Assembly: GCA_004519485.1 (NCBI GenBank)
Contig: CP038132.1
Coordinates: 1,235,001-1,299,000 of the forward strand
Direction: 5' to 3'
Source: Nannochloropsis oceanica
Lineage: Eukaryota; Sar; Eustigmatophyceae; Eustigmatales; Monodopsidaceae
Length of the DNA: 64,000 nucleotides
Of the stretch, positions 21,712-34,023 are shown in pieces; the stretch's first letter is position 1; each line of letters begins with the position of its first letter. Both the position numbers and the translations under genes were made by a program. A model generated the notes under the pieces. It did no database searches, was not told the origin of the DNA, and worked only from the letters and a program-made list of their open reading frames with translations.

Positions 21712-22804
21712 GCAGCCCCGCGCACCAACACTTACCTCCACCCCCATCTACAGCCTTCCCTTCGAGTCTGATCCCTCCTGCTCATCCTACGTTGTGTATA
21801 CCATATCTTCCTGTCCAACTACTTACCTGATGACATTTTGGTGCGATAAGAGCCGCAGATATCTCCGTATGCTTCTTTCCCGCTCTCCTCTCTTCACCCA
21901 CATCCATCTTTCATTTCACTAAGTAGCCTTTGCCTTGGAGCACACTGCGCATGCGTGCAGATTCCACAAGCGCTTGTGGACTCTCCCGCGCCGCAGGAGG
22001 TCCGAAGAGTCGTATTTCTCACCATTTTCATTGCTAACAACTCCATTGATTGACGGCGTCGCCATTGCCACCGCGGAGAACTCCCACATTCCGAACGTGG
22101 AAACTTCATTCCGGCGCCATGAATCATAGCCCGCCGCCATAGCACACCGGTGGTTCGCGGCGGTTTCTAGTGGCGGCGCTCGACCCGGCGAATTCAATGC
22201 AAGTGAAAGTCAGTAGACTGAGCAGGCCCACTTCAATAATAAACTGGCCTCGGTTGTACCGCGATAATTCGTGACTTACAAAGTTCTACAAGTGAGCACG
22301 GCGCCAGATGGTCGGCCGATCATCCGGAGAGCCGCGGCGGCGTCCCTCGCCAAACCATTACACTGATAATAATATCAACCGGGGCCTTCGTCCCTCATTC
22401 GCTTCGCTTGACAAAGCAACAAACCATATGGTGAATACCAGCGGTATATGTCTAGTGCTTTCCCTTGTTTTGTAGTCTGTGGTTCTATTTAGTGCCCCAA
22501 GTCATACTTTGCCAATTTCCCTGTCACATTCCATTTTCGTGGCATGCCTATGGTTTGTCGAAGCCCGGCGGCATCACCTCGGGCTGTTCACCCCGTTGTC
22601 CCGTTTGTGCTTCTCTGTTCATCGAAAGCCTTGCGTAAGACATCTGGCCTCTGCCGGTCACTCTATGAAATAATCTCGCTATGAAAATAATTGACATCAG
22701 TGCAAGCTTACCTCAACTACTGACCACAGCTCTTCTTTTCTTTTCCGCCACCCCACCCCACAGCCAGCCTTCTCCCCCTTACTAAACCAGAAAAAGCATC
22801 AAAC
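21712..22804. other. No supported gene; upstream region of the secreted EGF-like protein
   Basis: No domain-bearing frame. The last part, which includes a C-rich stretch near 22740-22800, should hold the promoter and 5' leader of the next gene, but I cannot place a core element. Confidence 0.45.
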
Positions 22805-23855
22805 ATGGCCCGCCTTTCCTACTGCTTTTCTCTTGTCTTTCTCTCCACCCTCATGTCCGTCCTGACTGTGCAAGCCCACGACCGATGGCCCGGAAGCTTC
22901 ACGTGCCCCTCGACGACGAAGCAGGTCTTGGCTCCCACCCTCAACGCCAGCGGTCTCTGTGACTGCGCCCCCGGGTGGAATGGGCCTGAGTGCGGTGTTT
23001 GCACGACCAATGACGCCTGTGCCGCTGTGTACGGCGAGGGTTCGAAGTGCTCGCAGACATCTTTTGCCGGGGAGAAGAAACTGGTACGCACTCACCACTT
23101 ACACCTGCACCTGTTTTCTTTGTTAGGGTAGTGAGAAAGGGGCCAGGATGAGTTGGGGATGGAAAGCGAATGCAGAAACCCAAGGAGAAGATAAAAGGAG
23201 GGTATGAACTATAATTACAGACATGTTGAAGCGTAAGGAAAATCAAAAATCAGCCAGTCCCATTAATGTACACTTTCTTTCCCCCTTCCTTCCCTCCAAC
23301 GCACAGGAAGGGTTTTGCGAGATCACCTCGCCCGCTATCACCGACCTCCTGCATGGTACGGGCTTCGTGCAAATGAAGTATGCCCCGGGGGACTTCTCGT
23401 TCCTTTTTCTCAAGCGTCACGACAGCCCGGACGACCCGTCCAAGGCCACCTACCTGCCTATCTTCCGCTGTATGTCCGACCAGACCACCGTCTCCACCAA
23501 CCACGGCACGGGCATGGTCACCTACACGTCGCCCGACCTCTCTTGTGAGCTGACCTGTGTGGTCGGGCAGGACAGAACCTGCTCGATAATGCTGCAGCGG
23601 GTGGTGAAGGCCGTGGGAGCCATGGGAGGGAGCACCATTATCTGCGATCCCTTTACCAAGGGCTGCCGAGTTAAGGAGATGACGCTTGAGACGTTCATCG
23701 ACGGGGGCGTGCAAACCACCGGCTGCCTGATGAGTGAATGCTTGCCACCACTTGCCACCCCAGTCATCAAGACCAAGCCTACCCTCACTGCGCCTGCGGT
23801 GCCTGATGCGGCGGCGCCTGCTCTCCCTAAGGGAAAGCTGCGTCGTGATGTGTAA
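22805..23855 (+). CDS. Secreted Cys-rich EGF-like protein, 275 aa, 2 exons
   Basis: Exon 1 (22805-23083) and exon 2 (23307-23855) join in phase 0 across a GTACG...CACAG intron. The first about 24 residues form a signal peptide (FSLVFLSTLMSVLTVQAHD). An EGF-like segment follows, CDCAPGWNGPECGVC, with further Cys pairs through residue 90. Exon 2 encodes a Cys-containing domain (LSCELTCVVGQDRTC; MLQRVVKAVGAMGGSTIICD) and a Pro/Ala-rich basic tail ending KLRRDV. No membrane segment or GPI-like tail is evident, so secretion or a vacuolar lumen is expected. Family and function are unrecognised. The intron is small and lacks the GGGA/CCCT tracts of the next genes. Confidence 0.8.
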
Positions 23856-24417
23856 GAAGGAAGGGGAAAAGGGGGGGGGGGAAAGGGCAGAAGAGGGGTC
23901 TCTAATTTCTTCCAGTGGGGCTATTTAGGATGCGGTGTGAGGGGCTGCATCGCATGGACGGATCTGTTGGGATGAGGGAGAGACATTAGAAAAACGAAGA
24001 GGAGGGAAGATCCTCCCAGGAGGGAGCAAAGGAGGGGGGGAAGGAGAGGCAGTATGTGCCGAGAGGAGGTTATGTGGGTGGTGCACACACGCACAAACAA
24101 AGTATGAGACGCGTTAAGATTATCATAAGTAGATGAGCAAGAGAGGATGACAAAGCAAAAGCAGTGTACAAACAGCTGGGACGCGAACGAGAGGCAGGCA
24201 CACCACCACCACCACCACCATCATCACCACACACAATGAGAAACAGCATGGAAAAAAGGAAGAAATTAGACAATCCATTTTCAGGGTAGCATCGTTGCAT
24301 TTGTCCTCTTTCCTATCCTTGTTTATTTTTCTCGCTTTTTGGTTGTTCCGTTGCGTTTCAGCTGTCTGCCTCTTTCCCTTTCCCTCTCTTATTCCTTCTC
24401 CCTACCTGTTGCTTCAT
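23856..24417. other. Convergent 3' intergenic region
   Basis: G-rich runs follow the stop (GGGGGGGGG near 23873-23881), and a (CAC)n stretch lies near 24201-24230. This is the shared 3' region of two converging genes. No gene is seen. Confidence 0.5.
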
Positions 24418-24551
24418 TCATTCATCTCCTCCCTCTTTCTTCTCCTCTCCGCCGCCATTCCCGTTCTCCCCCTCCTCCTTGTCCTCTTTAGCTTTCTCCA
24501 CTCCCTTTGTTGATGTTTCGGATAAATCAGCGGCAGCTGTTGCTTCTGCTG

Positions 24552-24595
<44 letters not shown>

Positions 24596-27500
24596 ACTTC
24601 TGCTGCTTCTTTTTCCGCCTCTTTCTCCAACTCCTCCGCGGCCTCCAAAGCGAGGCGGTCGGATCGGCGCTTCTTGACGGCGTCGGATACTTCCTTGGCA
24701 ACCTGAGGGAGGGTAGGAGAGAGAGAAGGAGGGTGGTAAGGAGGGAGGGAGAAAGGGAAAGTGCAAGGGAGAGAAAAGGTTGGATTTGCTAGCTTTGAAG
24801 GTCCAACAAAATAGGAACGAAGGAAAAGGAAAAGGGGGGGGAGAAAGGAAGGGCAGGGGACGAACCTTTTCGACCTCGGCGATGGAGTCGGCAGGCACGC
24901 GGTGAATGAGCTCGCCTGCCAGGAAGAGGATGAAGAAAGGAGCGAGAAGGGTGAGAAGCAAAGTGGTGATGGTGAAGGCATGACTAATCCGTGACGCGCC
25001 ATTCTCCTTCCCTCTCCCTGTCCCTTCGTCCCTTCCTTCCTAGTCTCAACACAAGCCAAGAAAGTTGTGCTCCCTGTTCCGTCTTCTTTTCCTCCCTCGC
25101 TCCCTCCCTCCTTACCGTCCTGTGCCTGCAAGCCCGAGGAATAGTCCTTCTCGATGGCCCCCAGGAGCTTCCATTCCTGGGAGGGAAGGAGGGAGGGAGG
25201 AAGGGAGGACGAGGCGGTGAGATGACAAGGCAGGATCCATGGAAAGGAGGAAGAGGAGAGGAGAGGAATCAGAGCGGAAGAAAAGGAGGACGAGGCCATG
25301 AGGTCATGCACAACAAGAAATCAGGAAAAAGTGAGCAAGGAGAGTAGGGAAGGAAGCAGAAATCAAAAGGAGGGAGACGGGGGCGTACCTCCCTGTTGCC
25401 GATCAAGGAGACGGCGATTCCCTCCGCGCCGAAGCGGCCAGTGCGACCGACGCGATGGATGTAAGTCTCAGGGGCCCTGGTGGTGTATGAGTGATCGCAT
25501 GGGATGTATAATTATTTGGATTGAATGCACTAGATGTATGGTAATTCGCATATCGTGTATGATCACTTGCATGAGATGTACGACTATTCGCGAGGGGTGC
25601 ATTCCTTTCTTGCTCTGTGGAAGAACGTGGTGGAATCCCTCCCTCCTTGACTCCCTCCCTCCCTCCTTATCTTTTACCCTTCCTCCCTCCCTCCTTACCC
25701 CGTATCCGTGAAGCTCCCCTCCTCGTCACTCCGGGCCACGCGCGGTTGGAAAGGCATGTCAAAATTCACGACCCACGCTATGCCTAGGTAGGTAGAGAGG
25801 TGGGTAGGTAGGAGTGGAAGGAAGGAGGGAGGGACGTCGGGATGTGGCAACAAAACCCTCTTCTCTACTGTCAGTGATTCTTCTGCCACCTCAGGCCAAC
25901 GTCATTCCGTCTGTTGCTTCTAATCCTTTTATCTCCCTCCCTCCCTCCCTCCGTATCTCCCTCCCTCCCTCCCTCCGTATCTCCCTCCCTACCTTCCACG
26001 TCAATGCCCCGGGAGAGCAAGTCGGTGGCAACCAGCACATTTCGACGCCCCTGGATAAAGTCAGCAAAATAAATGTCGCGCTCTAAAGAGAGACGGGAGG
26101 GAGGGAGGGAAGAAAGGGAGGGATTGGGGAAGGGAAGGGGGAGGGAAAGAGGAAGGGATGACTTGATAAACAATTCATGCCAGGGGGGTGGAAAAAAGAG
26201 AGGGAGGAAAGGAAGGAGGCATCTATTCCGCGAGGGATGGAGGAAAGAAGGAACACAAAGAAGAAAAAGGAGGAGGGAGGGAGGAACAAAAGGAGGGGGG
26301 AAGAAATCCACCTTCGGGGCTCAAGCCGCCGTGAAATTCCGAGGCCTCCAAATGCCGCAGCTGTCGGAGGCGGTCGGCGAGAGAGGCGCAGTTCCGCTTG
26401 GACTGGACGAAGATGACGATCTGGGGAAGAGGGGGAGGGAGGGGGAGAAGGGTGGGCGCGTGGGCGGAGCAAGAGGAGGGAGGGGGGGAGGGAAGGGGCG
26501 TGCCTACCTTGCCGGTGATGGTCCGCTCCTTGAGCAAGGCCACGACGAAGTCCTCCTGTGTGTAATGCAATGGGTGCAGTCACATTCACGTATGATGACA
26601 TCCGAACCCGTCATTCCTCTTTCCCTCCCTCCACTCTTTGGCTGCTCTCGCTCGCTCCCTCCCTGCCCACCTTGCGGCGTTGCTGCTCATGCCGAGGAGC
26701 GTCATACCCGCTCTCGTCTCTCAAGTCCACGTAGAGCTGGGCTATTTCCTCTACCATCACCTGCGGGAGGGATGAATGGAGGGAGGGAGGGAGGGAGGGA
26801 GGGGTGAAAGAGAGTGAGTAGGCGAGGTGTGTCAAGAGTTGAGGGGAAAAGAAGAGGGGAGGGAGAGAAAGAGGGAAGGGGTTGAGGAAATGCAACAAAT
26901 GGAGGAGAGGACATGGAAATCTATGGAAACGTAGACAGCCAACTACATCAACAATCCCTCTGTCGCTCCCTCCGTCGCTCCCTCCCACCTTTCCCTTCCT
27001 CCCTTCTTGCCTCGTTCTTGTCCAACTGGATCAAGCAGCGCTTGTAGGTGTGCGGCACAAAGGCCCTGACGTTGTTCATCACGCTCTCGGAGTAGGTGGC
27101 GGAGAAGAGGGCGTACCTAGGGAGGGAGGGATGGAAGGAAGAAAGGAAGGAGGGAGGGAGGAAGGGATGGGGGCCCAAACCGGAGGGAGAAAGGGAGGGA
27201 AGGAAGGAGGGAGGGAGAGGGAGAGGTAGGACGAGGAGGCAAGAGACCTACCGGCAGGGCTTGGTTCCTGTCTGAGAGCGTCCGGGCGCAGTCGCTTCAA
27301 TCAACCTGTGTGTCGTGGGCATGTCAGAAATACCCGTCGGTGGACATCGTACTTCCCACCCTCCCTCGCTCCCTCCTTTTCTTGTCTCATCTTTTCCCAC
27401 CATCCCTCCCTCGCTCCCTCGCTCTCTCCCTACCCTCGAATCCTCTCGCAGTCGACTTTATTCTTGGGGTCCAGAAGCTGGTCCGCCTCGTCGAGAGTCA

Positions 27501-29637
27501 TGATGCGGACGTGGGAGACCTGGGAAGGAGGGGGGGAGGGAGGAAGGGAAGGAGGACAAGTTGGGAATAAGAAGGCGCTGGTTGGCCTCCTGGAGACGGG
27601 GTTGTGGGAGAAGCAGGCAGAGAGAGAGGGAGGGAGGGTGGAAGGAAGGCAGGGAGAGAGAGAGGGAGGGAGGGTGGAAGGGAGGCAGGGATGTTGAAGA
27701 GCCATATCGAGAAAACAAGAGCAGGAAGGAGGGAGGGAGGGAGGAAGGGAGGGAGGCAGGGAGGGACTCACGTCGAGACTCCGGTTCTGGATGCCGCGCA
27801 GGGTCGTCGCCGGCGTGCCCACCACCACATGGGCCTATAGAAAGAAAAGACAACGTGATCATGATAAAGCATGGAAGGGGGGAAGGAGGGGAAGATCTAA
27901 GCTGAGCAATCCACAGGCGTCCTTACCAGCTTCCCTCCCTCCCTCTCTCCCTCCCTCCCTCTCTCCCTTTTTTCCTCCCGTAGGTAGAGGTACTTGACAG
28001 TGACACTACTTCCCTTCTTCCCTCCTTTCCCCCCTCGTTCCCGCCCTGGATCTACCTACCTGCACCCGCCGACGTGTGAAGGCGGCGTTGTCAGGCAGGG
28101 CCAGGGCGACGTCGAGGGGAGGAACCATGCGCTTGGAAAGCTGTCGAACCCAATCGTAGGCCTGGAAGAAGAGAGGGAGGGAGGGAGGGAGGGTGGGAGG
28201 GTCAGAGGTGGTCATGACCTCTGAGGAGACGCCGGATGCTGAGGGTTAGGAAGGGAAGGGGAAAAGGCAGTGAGACATGGAGGGAGGGAGGGAGGGAGGG
28301 AGGAGTGGATGGGGCCTTGTGAATAAAAGTACACGCCATATCTTGCACACGGGGAAGAGGGTCCGAGGGAGGGAAGGAGGGAGGGAGGGAGGGAGGGAGG
28401 GAGGGAGGGAGGGGAGAAGCATACCTGGAGGACGAGCTCTCGGTTGGGAGCGAGGATGATGGCCTGGGGGCAGGTCTTTTCGGTGTCTATTAAAGCGAGG
28501 GTGCCGATGACGAAGGCGGCGCTTTTCCCACTCCCGGAGTTGGCCTGAGGGAGGAAGTGGGAGGGAGAAAAGGGAGAGGAAGAGAAGGAGGGCGAGACGG
28601 GACGTGATAAGGGCAATTTGCGCTGCATTTAGCCTCCCTTCCTCCCTCCCTCCCTCCCTGCCCCTTTCTCTCTTTCCCTCCCTCTTTACCTGCGCAATAA
28701 TATGCGGAGTCTCCGGATCCGTGATGAACATCGGAAGGGTCAAGTGCTGAATCTTGCTCATCTCCTCCAGATTCAGCTCGGCGGCCGCTGCCAAGATCTG
28801 AGAGGGAGGAAGGGAGGAAAGAAGAGGGGGTAGGTGAAAGGAATCTGAATCCTGCTGATTCTCCTGCAGGTTCAGATCGACAACATCTGCTGCCAGGATC
28901 ATACGAAAAGTATAAAATGAGTAAGGGGAAAAAAAGAGGGAAACCCACTTTGTTTACCTCTCCCTCCCTCCCTCCCTCCGCACCTGCTCCGGGATGGCGG
29001 CGGTTGGGTCCGAAAACTCGACGCCGCTGTGCAGCGGATCGTCTTCAGACATTGTCGCCACCACCTCCCCGTCTACAGCCTTGTCTGCGTTGACGACGTG
29101 TGTGGGAAGGTGGGTAGGTGTGTGTGGGTAGGTGTGAGCGTGTGTTGTGGACGAAAGGGGATGGTGGTGAGACTTAAAATTTGTGAGGAGCACCGGGAAA
29201 AGGCAGGTGACGGCCGTGCATCGGCGTCTAATAGATGGACGCTGCACTGCATCTTAAATCAGCCGCCTTTATCTTGTCCACGGGTGGACGGCTTATTCTT
29301 CCACCTCCTCCCATCTTCCCTCGCTCCCTTTTCTCGTTCTTTCCCTCGCTTTCCTCCCACCACCGCACCCACACATACCTCTCTTGCTCGGCAAGTGAAT
29401 CCGGCACGAGTCCTTGAACGACTCCTCCAGCTCCCGCTCCTTGTACTTGGGCCGATGCCTCTCCCGCGCTCCGCCACCGCCCCCGCCATATCGTGACTGC
29501 ATCATCGGAGGCGGTGCCCCGGGGGCGGCAGGAAAGGGCTCAGAAGGAGCTAGAGGAGGAGGCGGCGCCAAGGTCGCATGTGCGTGGTTGGACGAAGCAC
29601 CCCACCCTCCCGTATCGTTTCGGGGAGGGGACGACAT
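24418..29637 (-). CDS. DBP5: DEAD-box RNA helicase, DBP5/DDX19 family, ~18 exons
   Basis: About 18 exons on the minus strand assemble a DEAD-box helicase. The order is: low-complexity N-terminus (MSSPPRND...), a DPLHSGVEF lead-in, [15 protein letters not shown], motif [21 protein letters not shown] (Ia), [10 protein letters not shown] (Ib), DEAD in [15 protein letters not shown] in [11 protein letters not shown], then helicase domain 2 with [34 protein letters not shown] and [10 protein letters not shown]. The NFDMP...PETYIHR spacing, with a short insert before PETY, and the GAIEKDYSS end are DBP5/DDX19-like. This family remodels mRNPs at the nuclear pore. Motif I is SGSGKS rather than the common SGTGKT. 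The C-terminus carries an unusual Glu-Ala helix, a run of about 13 alanines and an acidic tail. Introns carry GGGA near donors and CCCT near acceptors. It faces the dsRNA-binding gene head to head. Confidence 0.9.
24536..24596. repeat. GCT/CTG trinucleotide repeat encoding poly-alanine
   Basis: A near-perfect (GCT)n run lies in the last exon of the DBP5-like gene and is read as an alanine tract on the minus strand. It is likely length-variable. Confidence 0.8.
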
Positions 29638-30385
29638 GGCTGTGTGGACGATGTGTCTGATTTGTGTGCGAGGGGTGTGACGGAACAAAATGAGGCGAGA
29701 CATGATGAGAGCCATGACGATGGTGTTGTTGCGGCAAGGATGAGAAAGGCTGTGACGTTTTGGAGTCTGCCATCTCACAACACAGTGACACTAGTCCCAT
29801 ACACATGCAGAGACACTATGTGTGCTGCCCCTGTTGATCTACCTCTACTTGCAGGGGGGGGGTCGAGAGAGGGAAATCAAAGGCCATCGTCGAAGAATTT
29901 ATCCCTCGCGCAATGCGTGGAGGGTACGTGGGATTACTGAGGTCCACGGTGTCTCTTGCCAGTCCCCTTTTATTCTGTTGAGTCTCCTCTGCGGGGATGA
30001 TAATATATTTCATAAAAACTGACAGAAAAATTGCTTGTCTACTTGTGGGCGGGCAACATGCTTTGGTGCCCTTGGCTGCCTACGAAACACGCATGGCAAG
30101 CGTGAGACGTCGATTATGGCGGCCAAAACGAGGTCCCTTGACGCATTTAATGACGGCCTTAGCAATATGCCGCAGTTGATTTCTTGAAATAAACATGAAT
30201 GGTCTGTTCTTTTCCACACCGTCCAAATAAGGCCTTTACGATGCGATCGCTGCAATTTCCGCATCAGGATTTTACCATCTCTTCAGAACGTGCTGTTTTG
30301 TTGCTTCGGACATGCTTTGAGCTCGAAAGATGACCATATGCATATAAAATCAATAACACTTACCCCGTTCGAGACAGTCAACAAC
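29638..30385. other. Divergent intergenic region (helicase / dsRBD protein)
   Basis: Roughly 750 bases between two head-to-head start codons. No domain-bearing frame. It should hold both promoters; no core motif can be assigned with confidence. The upstream part of the dsRBD frame stays open to 30290, so an earlier start there is possible. Confidence 0.45.
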
Positions 30386-30407
30386 ATGAAGCGACCTTAC
30401 TTCGCCT

Positions 30408-30441
<34 letters not shown>

Positions 30442-33400
30442 ATTCCCAGTTCTTAGCGTTAATTCGCTTCCTCATGTTAACTACCAACGTGCTTCACAAT
30501 GCTTGGTTGGCACCACACCACTGCCAATGTCAGAAGGAATAAAAGAAGGCGGTGGTGGCAACGAAGCGCAGCAGCGTATGCAGCAGCAACAATTTATGCC
30601 CCAACACCAGCATCCCCAGCAGAACCAGCAGATGCAACATGGAGCAGTGGCCCGACAGCTCTGGGTTCAAGACAGCAGAGAAGGAGTAGGAGACATCATA
30701 CCGTTGCTCCGAGGCTGCTATGAAGGCAAGACGCCCATTGATGGTAAGAGGAAGGGAGGGTGGAAAAAACGAGAGTAAAATATAAATGCTTGATATATCT
30801 CGTGGTGTTCTTTTTCTCTTTTGGAGACCATACCTGTCTCATCGTTTCCTCCTTTCCTCCTTCCCTCCTTTCCACCTTCTCTCTTTCTAGCCCTCTACCG
30901 CGTTGCAGGCAAACTAGGGCTCAAGGTGGAGCTTATTGAAGGGGATTTGGCCTCTCCCTCCGACCCATCGTCCCTCGCTGTTCCTGGTCAGAGGCACCAA
31001 GGGCAGATGATCTCAATTTTGGTGTATATTGATGGACGACCGTGCTCGTATGGAACGGCGGGTAAGAAGCAACGGGTGAGAGAGGGGAATTAGATGGACG
31101 AGGAGAAAAAACGGAGGAACTGAATGGGCGTGGAGTGTGGAAGAACGCATACCCACTCACCTCTCGTCCTATCCCTCTCTCCCACAGCAACCCGCGGCGC
31201 TGCCAAACACATCGCCTCCCTGGAAGCGTTGCGACGTCTTCTCGTCTTTCCTGTTCATCCCATGCCCTTCGACGACTCCCTTCTCGTCTTTCCCTCGCAA
31301 AGTGGCCTCAACAACCCAACCTTTCACCTTCCCGCCCTCCATTCACCTGTTCTCCAAGCAATCAGCTATCGACCGATGTCTCCCGTGCCCATGCTCTCAG
31401 CAAATCCTCCATCTCCTTCACCTCCTCGGACACCGAGCACTCAATATTTCCCTTCCTTTCACTTGCCTCATGATCGTCCCTCTGTCTCTTTCTCACACGG
31501 GACACGGCTGCAGGGTCTTATGATCATTGGCGAGGAAGAAGAGGTCAAGGAGGACAGTGAGGGAGCACACGGTGGGGGACGGCACTGTCAGCAGCAGCAA
31601 CATCAACGACAACATTATCAGCAGCAAAGGCAACAGCAACAACTGCAGCAGTCTACTCCTTTGCCTTCCGCTCACCAAGACTGGGGAGATGGGACACTTA
31701 GAGGATGGGGCAGCACTGGTGGAAGCACTGCTTTCCCACCCACCCCTCCTCCTTCTCCTTCCATACATCGCACACCAGCCTTGCCTTTGATTCCGACTGC
31801 AGTTCTTGTAGAAGACGAGAGGGAGGAAGGAAAACCAATTCAATGGCCAGTTGGGACAAAGGTATAAAGTGATAACAGAGAAGAAAGAAACGAAAAGGGG
31901 AAAGAGTGTGGACGGGGAAGAGTGAGAAGGTTACATGTCGGCTGCATGTATCTAGTTGCAAGTATCCAAAATTAGGTTATCACACTCGGCTAAAAAAAAG
32001 CTCTCTTGTCCCAAAATCTTTCCCCCCTCCGACACAGGCACCGATGCTGGGCGAATCATTTGTGGGCGGCATAGCCGAGGCGACGTTTTTGTTGAACAAA
32101 CTATTGCAGGTAAAGAGAGCAGAAGTGACTTTGGAGGGAACCAGGGGCACTAGGATGGAAAGAGAGTGTTGAACAATTTCGATGGCAGGATAGAAATATT
32201 CCCAAAAAAAATATAATGACGAGAATACATTCATTCCCCCAACTCAATCGTTTCCATTCTCTTTTTCGCCCCTTCTAGGCCTTCAAGTCTCCGTCGCCTA
32301 AGATTACCCATACCGAGATTACCGCACCTGCTCCCTCAAATTCCCCTTATCATCACAGGCAAGTAAAATGAGGAAAGAGCGAGGGATAAGTGCGTATTTT
32401 CTATTGAAAGTGAAAGTGGCTTTAGATGCAATTAAGCGAGCTCGCACAGGTCAATTATACCACGGATGCGCGTACTTACTCGATGAGATATGTGCTGTTT
32501 ATGTTTCCGTGTCATCATTCATCAATCTCGGCTTTTCATTTCTCTGCATTATTTCCTACATAAACAGGTGCGTGGGTCTCCGGGGGTTTCCCTCCGTCCT
32601 GGGTTATGTCTGTACCGTCGAAGTCCGCCTAGAAGGACCTGCCCTACAAGTTGCCACGTTAGTTCGGACCAAGGTATGTTTTGCTCGATCTTACCCCATC
32701 TTTTCGTCCCACTTCTTGCATGCTAGCTTGTCATTGAGCAGTGATCTCAATGTGAGAACCACTTCGGTATCTACCTATCCACTCACCTTCATTCATCACT
32801 TTTCTCTCCCCCATAATCAGGCGCAAGCCCGATCTAAAAAAGAGTCATTGCAACTCGCATCTCGAGCAGTTCTTGCCCATTTGTTCCCAGAGGCTACCAG
32901 TCTCCACCAGGTAATCTTGGAAGAAATCTAACAATTAAGTGAAAATTGAATGTAAAGAAATGATTTCTTAGATTTTCCTTCACATTTACGCAGGTGGAAG
33001 AGGCTCTTGCGCAGTATCAAGAAACCAAGAAAGAGGGGAGGCGGGAGATGTATCTCCTCAACAAGAAGGTACATATTTATTCAATGTTTTTTTATTATTT
33101 CTATTCGTCCGCGATACTTATTATGACTCCTTGACTTCTTCCACTCATTTCGCCCCTTGCTGCTCTTTCGCTCAATTCTTTTCTTCAGGGTAAAAGATTG
33201 TCTCGCCAACAAGGCAATTATGGGAACAGATCGATGAATGTGGAAAGACAGAAGGCGACCTTGGGTCGTGTAGGAAAGAAGGGGATGGAAAAAAAGGAGA
33301 TTTCGGTAGAGGAAGGAGATGAGAAGAAAGAAGAACGGTGAGTAAGGGAACAAGTGCTGAGTCGAAAGTATATTTGCACTTCTGACTGACCACATTGTGC

Positions 33401-33654
33401 TTTTCCCCCAACACCAATACCCATTCCATTAAATTTAAAGGCGCATTACCGAGAAAACACTCAGTTCGTCTCCTTCGCTCTCACCATCCATCCCCACCTC
33501 CTCTTACACGACTCCTCTTTCTTCTCCTCCTCTCCTATTGGTTCCATACCTTAAGCCGCAGCCTGCTGCTAGCGCTCGTCCAGATACTTTGTCATCACGA
33601 CTTATAGAAGGAGGAAAGGATAAGGATACGATGGAGGGAGGGAGAGAAAAATGA
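30386..33654 (+). CDS. Double-stranded RNA-binding protein, two dsRBDs, polyQ, 10 exons
   Basis: Ten exons (near 30386-30743, 30891-31061, 31188-31861, 32038-32109, 32279-32358, 32568-32673, 32821-32910, 32994-33068, 33189-33337, 33441-33654) join in frame to about 662 residues. dsRBD 1 spans exons 1-3: ALYRVAGKLGLKVELIEGD, ILVYIDGRPCSYGTAATRG, then AAKHIASLEALRRLL. dsRBD 2 spans exons 4-7: LNKLLQAFKSPSPKITH, CTVEVRLEGPALQVATLV, then RSKKESLQLASRAVLAHLFP, which has the KK-x-A-like helix 2 that touches RNA. Poly-Gln tracts lie before and between them; a Lys-rich, possibly disordered tail follows. No RNase III, deaminase or kinase domain is seen, so it is probably an adaptor in RNA processing or silencing. 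The fifth intron has a GC donor (AG|GCAAGT). Introns are short and mostly free of GGGA/CCCT tracts. Confidence 0.87.
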
Positions 33655-34023
33655 AGAGAGCAAGAAGAGAAGGGAACGAAAGGGGCCAGGGAGCGAAGAG
33701 AAAACTTGACTTATGGTCCAAGCACCAGACTACCAATCCTCTGGTATTTAACCACCATGGATAAGATCCAAGACTAATCGAAGAGCGCGCTCTTTGCGTG
33801 AAACACGCACCTACGCAGATACACCGAAATATGCTTTATATGCATAATATAGAGTCCTCGTGCACGCGCGCACCTGGAACTTTCCCTAGTCAATTCCATT
33901 TCTGCCTTCTCTTCTTTGGTTGTTATCATCTTAAGTTAGCTTTCAATTACCCAACCTTTCGCCTTCTACACGTCTGCTTCGCTTCCCCCCTCTTTCTCCC
34001 CCCATTCCTCCCTCCTCCACCAT
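33655..34023. other. Convergent 3' intergenic region
   Basis: The stretch lies between the dsRBD gene stop and the chlorophyll synthase stop. It is purine-rich just after the first stop and pyrimidine-rich before the second. No gene is seen. Confidence 0.5.
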
